Part shown: positions 14,109-16,013 of the stretch, piece after piece
Position numbering within the stretch: position 1 is the first letter of the stretch
Layout of the letters: every line of letters starts with the position of its first letter
Assembly: GCA_947372535.1 (NCBI GenBank)
Contig: CANBUA010000089.1
Location: 1 to 16,013, forward strand
Length of the DNA: 16,013 bases
Reading direction: 5' to 3'
Source: Burkholderiales bacterium
GTDB taxonomy: Bacteria > Pseudomonadota > Gammaproteobacteria > Burkholderiales > Burkholderiaceae
Position numbers and translations under genes: made by a program
The notes under the pieces: generated by a model
What the model was told of the DNA's origin: nothing
What the model saw: only the letters and a program-made list of their open reading frames with translations
The model's database searches: none

Positions 14109-14399
14109 GATCTCATCAGAGGTCTGCCTGGCGAGCCAGTACGAGAGATGCTAATCGAGGCGGTGGAGAAGCGCTTCGGCTGCGTCGAAGCCATCCCTGC
14201 CACCCGCCAGCTTGAGTTCCTCACGGACAACGGCGGCGCCTACATTGCCATCGAAACCAGACGCATCGCCAGGGACCTGGGGCTCAAGCCGGTCAATACG
14301 CCGGTGTGCAGCCCGCAAAGCAATGGAATAGCCGAGAGCTTCGTCAACACGTTCAAACGGGGCTACGTCAACCATGCAACACAGAGGCACTGTTATTGA
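14109..14399 (+). pseudogene. IS3-family transposase (OrfB) fragment
   Basis: The frame holds the C-terminal part of an IS3-type DDE integrase core: GLPGEPVREMLIEAVEKRFG, then LTDNGGAY with the second catalytic Asp, then CSPQSNGIAESF with the catalytic Glu, then VNTFKRGYV. The first catalytic Asp and the whole N-terminus are missing: an in-frame stop (TGA, 14106-14108) precedes it. After about 14375 the protein departs from the family and ends at a stop at 14399. No terminal repeats were found. A dead remnant lying 80-100 bp upstream of the sigma promoter, pointing away from the cluster. Confidence 0.85.
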
Positions 14400-14410
14400 T
14401 CCTTAACACA

Positions 14411-15046
14411 ATGGGAGACCATCATGGATCTGCAGCCAACACTGTTCACCGGGAACCGTGGAACAAGGGCAAGATCGTCGGCCAGAAAGCGCCGTTCAAG
14501 CTCAAGGACATCTGGGCACTCCGCGTGCGACTTCAGATGGAAAAACGGGTTCGCGAACTCGCACTCTTCAACCTGGGAATCGACAGCAAACTTCGAGGTT
14601 GTGACCTCGTCAGTCTCAAGGTGCGGGACGTCTGCCACGGCGACCAGGTGGCATCGCGCGCAATGGTCATGCAGCACAAAACGCAGCGGCCAGTGCAGTT
14701 CGAAATCACCCCAGCGGCGCGCGAGGCCGTTCAGGCTTGGATTAAACAGGCCAAGCTGAAGTCTGAGGACTTTCTCTTTCCAAGTCGAATCCACGATTCG
14801 CCTCATCTGGGAACACGACAGTACGCACGGATCCTTGAGGACTGGGTTGAGGAGCTTGGGCTTGACGCCACCGACTACGGCACTCACTCAATGAGAAGAA
14901 CCAAGGCGACGCTGATTTATCGGCGCACCAAAAATTTGCGCGCTGTTCAGTTGCTGCTTGGTCACTCGAAGCTGGAGTCGACTGTGCGCTACTTGGGTAT
15001 CGAGGTAGATGACGCACTGGAGATTTCTGAGCAGACTGAAATCTGA
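14411..15046 (+). CDS. Catalytic-only tyrosine recombinase/integrase
   Basis: 211-residue site-specific tyrosine recombinase that consists mainly of the catalytic domain. Catalytic residues are in order: Arg62 (KLRGCDLVSLK), a candidate Lys90, His159 and Arg162 (THSMRRT), His185 (LLLGHSKLES) and the nucleophile Tyr194 (VRYLG). WNKGKIVGQKAPFKLKDIW near the start and IEVDDALEISEQTEI at the end are features I recognise from a widespread short integrase of about 205 residues found on plasmids and in mobile regions of Proteobacteria. The ATG at 14411 fits that length; the frame opens further upstream into the IS3 remnant and there is no clear ribosome binding site, so expression is uncertain. Confidence 0.85.
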   Translation: MGDHHGSAANTVHREPWNKGKIVGQKAPFKLKDIWALRVRLQMEKRVRELALFNLGIDSKLRGCDLVSLKVRDVCHGDQVASRAMVMQHKTQRPVQFEITPAAREAVQAWIKQAKLKSEDFLFPSRIHDSPHLGTRQYARILEDWVEELGLDATDYGTHSMRRTKATLIYRRTKNLRAVQLLLGHSKLESTVRYLGIEVDDALEISEQTEI

Positions 15047-15338
15047 TCGCAGGCAGTACAGGCCGTCCGAGAACTGTCAGCTGTACAGCCAATCGGGCGA
15101 CCAACGTTTGTTGCTGCCTTGGCCGTGGATGTAGACCTAAACACCGGACGGCAGGAGGCGGCACCCGTGCCAAAGACCGGACAGTCAATGGCGCGCAATG
15201 CCCGACAGTTCGGGTGGTCAAGGTTGACGTCATTGGCACTGGTGAATCGATGAGAGTCGATATCCCGTTTGAGAGATTGAGCAAGACGACGTACCCCAGG
15301 TGGCGCCCTTCCCATGGACCTGTTAGTTGGAGTACGGC
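15047..15338. other. Stretch without a recognised gene
   Basis: 292 bp between the integrase stop and the IS110-type remnant. Reading frames on both strands here look like chance openings. The last part probably belongs to the left end of the IS110-type element, but IS110 elements lack terminal inverted repeats, so the boundary cannot be placed. A weak dyad, AGATTTC/GAAATCT (15021-15044), sits over the integrase stop codon. Confidence 0.6.
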
Positions 15339-15431
15339 ATGACGCAGCGAAACAAGCCCCGGAAAAGAGGCCCTCAGCTGGAGGTGACCAACCCCAATGC
15401 TGCAGGCATCGACATAGGTAGTCCGCCCTGA
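15339..15431 (+). pseudogene. IS110-family transposase N-terminal remnant
   Basis: The ATG at 15339 opens 30 codons, of which about the first 28 read as an IS110 transposase start: MTQRNKPRKRGPQLEV followed by NPNAAGIDIGS. GIDIG holds the first Asp of the RuvC-like DEDD catalytic site. After GS the homology breaks and the frame stops at 15431, where the IS5-like element begins. The simplest reading is that the IS5-like element inserted into an IS110 element. Confidence 0.75.
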
Positions 15432-16013
15432 ACAATTGCCTCACGCAGCAGCCAGCCCAACCTGACCGCGGTAATCACAGGTCGAACGGCCCAGCCAAGC
15501 CAGGATGACGGCCCGCAAATGGGCAACAAAAAGCCTCAGCAGGCTCAGCAGCAGGCGGATGTTGTGCCCGGCGCCGCACAGCACGGCATGCAGCGCATCA
15601 CCCAGCGCGCCCTTGAGTGGGTTGCGATTCAGCCTGCCGTCGCTCTTCATGTGTCCGATGGTCGGCTCAATCGCGCTGCGCCTTTTGATCATCGCCTTCA
15701 TTGTGCGCGTCACGCCTCGCCGCTGGCCTGATCTGAGGATCTGCACGCCGTCGACCTCGGCACCCTTGTAGCCCTTGTCCACCATCACCGTGCGCGGCCG
15801 CTGGTTGGCCAGGATGCTCACCTGCTCAATGGTTTCGTCCAGTGTGTGCCCGTCATACGGGTTGCCGGGCATGGAGCGCATGCCCACCACCAAGCCTTCT
15901 TTGAGCGTGGTGGCCAGCGTGACCTTCACGCCGAACTCGTAGGGGTTGCGTGCCTTGCCTTTTGAGATGCACTCAACTTCCGGCGCGTGCAGGGCATACA
16001 GCTTGTTCTTGTC
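15421..16013 (-). mobile_element. IS5-like insertion sequence, right part outside window
   Basis: The left limit is set where the IS110 reading frame loses homology (about 15419-15424). About 20 bp separate this point from the transposase stop, as expected for an IS end. The other end and its inverted repeat lie beyond 16013, so repeats and target duplication cannot be checked. Confidence 0.7.
15441..16013 (-). CDS. IS5-like transposase (C-terminal part, N-terminus outside window)
   Basis: 191 codons of a DDE transposase, open to the right edge. It reads DKNKLYALHAPEVECISKGK, NPYEFGVKVTLATT, RSMPGNPYDGHTL, VMVDKGYKGAEV (a catalytic Asp), IEPTIGHMKSDGRLNRN (the catalytic Glu) and ends in LLSLLRLF followed by a variable tail. 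These are phrases of the transposases usually annotated as IS5 family in Proteobacteria. An apparent start at 15929 is just a GTG within the frame; homology clearly continues upstream, so the real start lies outside. Confidence 0.92.
   Translation of the reverse strand, partial: DKNKLYALHAPEVECISKGKARNPYEFGVKVTLATTLKEGLVVGMRSMPGNPYDGHTLDETIEQVSILANQRPRTVMVDKGYKGAEVDGVQILRSGQRRGVTRTMKAMIKRRSAIEPTIGHMKSDGRLNRNPLKGALGDALHAVLCGAGHNIRLLLSLLRLFVAHLRAVILAWLGRSTCDYRGQVGLAAA

Noticed and set aside
15021..15044. AGATTTC/GAAATCT dyad as the integrase terminator
   Set aside because: Seven weak base pairs, a 10-base loop, no U run, and it overlaps the stop codon.
14742..15444. Minus-strand open frames of 151 and 180 codons under the integrase and beyond
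   Set aside because: They are antisense to the integrase catalytic residues and have no family features.
1..16013. CRISPR arrays, tRNA or rRNA genes
   Set aside because: I saw no regularly spaced repeats and no tRNA or rRNA features on reading either strand.

Overview
The window looks like GC-rich betaproteobacterial DNA, probably Burkholderiales. That placement is an inference from strong GC bias at third codon positions, from protein styles that resemble Burkholderiales sequences, and from the insertion-sequence types present; there is no rRNA or housekeeping marker to confirm it. About 14 kb of the 16 kb is one minus-strand gene cluster whose parts fit an iron-regulated lipopeptide siderophore. 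The last 2 kb, on the right, is a scar of mobile elements.

The cluster is read right to left. A Fur-box-like dyad at 14008-14026 overlaps a plausible -10 element in front of an ECF sigma factor gene (13454-13975, GTG start). A 135-bp spacer follows, with a candidate ECF-type promoter (TGAA-N17-CGTC) and two small dyads. Next come a 77-residue protein consisting only of the FecR-type cytoplasmic domain (DUF4880-like), an MbtH-like protein, a type II thioesterase, a TauD/SyrP-like Fe(II)/2-oxoglutarate dioxygenase, and an NRPS gene that runs off the left edge after 3653 codons with no stop. The four genes from mbtH to the NRPS are packed tightly: a 1-nt overlap, then gaps of 34 and 36 nt.

The NRPS reads, in order, FAAL-ACP, C-A-T-E, C-A-T, C (cut by the window edge). 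The fatty acyl-AMP ligase and its carrier protein start the chain with a lipid. The first adenylation domain has an acidic pocket that suggests a basic amino acid, which the E domain then epimerises. The second adenylation domain has a clear aspartate code (DLTKIGHVGK). The stand-alone dioxygenase is the natural candidate to beta-hydroxylate that aspartate, giving an iron ligand. The predicted start of the product is fatty acyl - D-(basic residue) - L-(beta-hydroxy)Asp - ..., a plan like that of cupriachelin/taiwachelin/variochelin-type siderophores. The rest of the assembly line, the receptor and the transport genes would lie beyond the left edge.

The right flank holds, in order, a broken IS3-family transposase fragment, an intact catalytic-only tyrosine recombinase (211 aa), a stretch without a gene, a 28-residue IS110-type transposase N-terminus, and an IS5-like transposase that interrupts it and runs off the right edge. 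The siderophore cluster therefore ends immediately next to a recombination hot spot.
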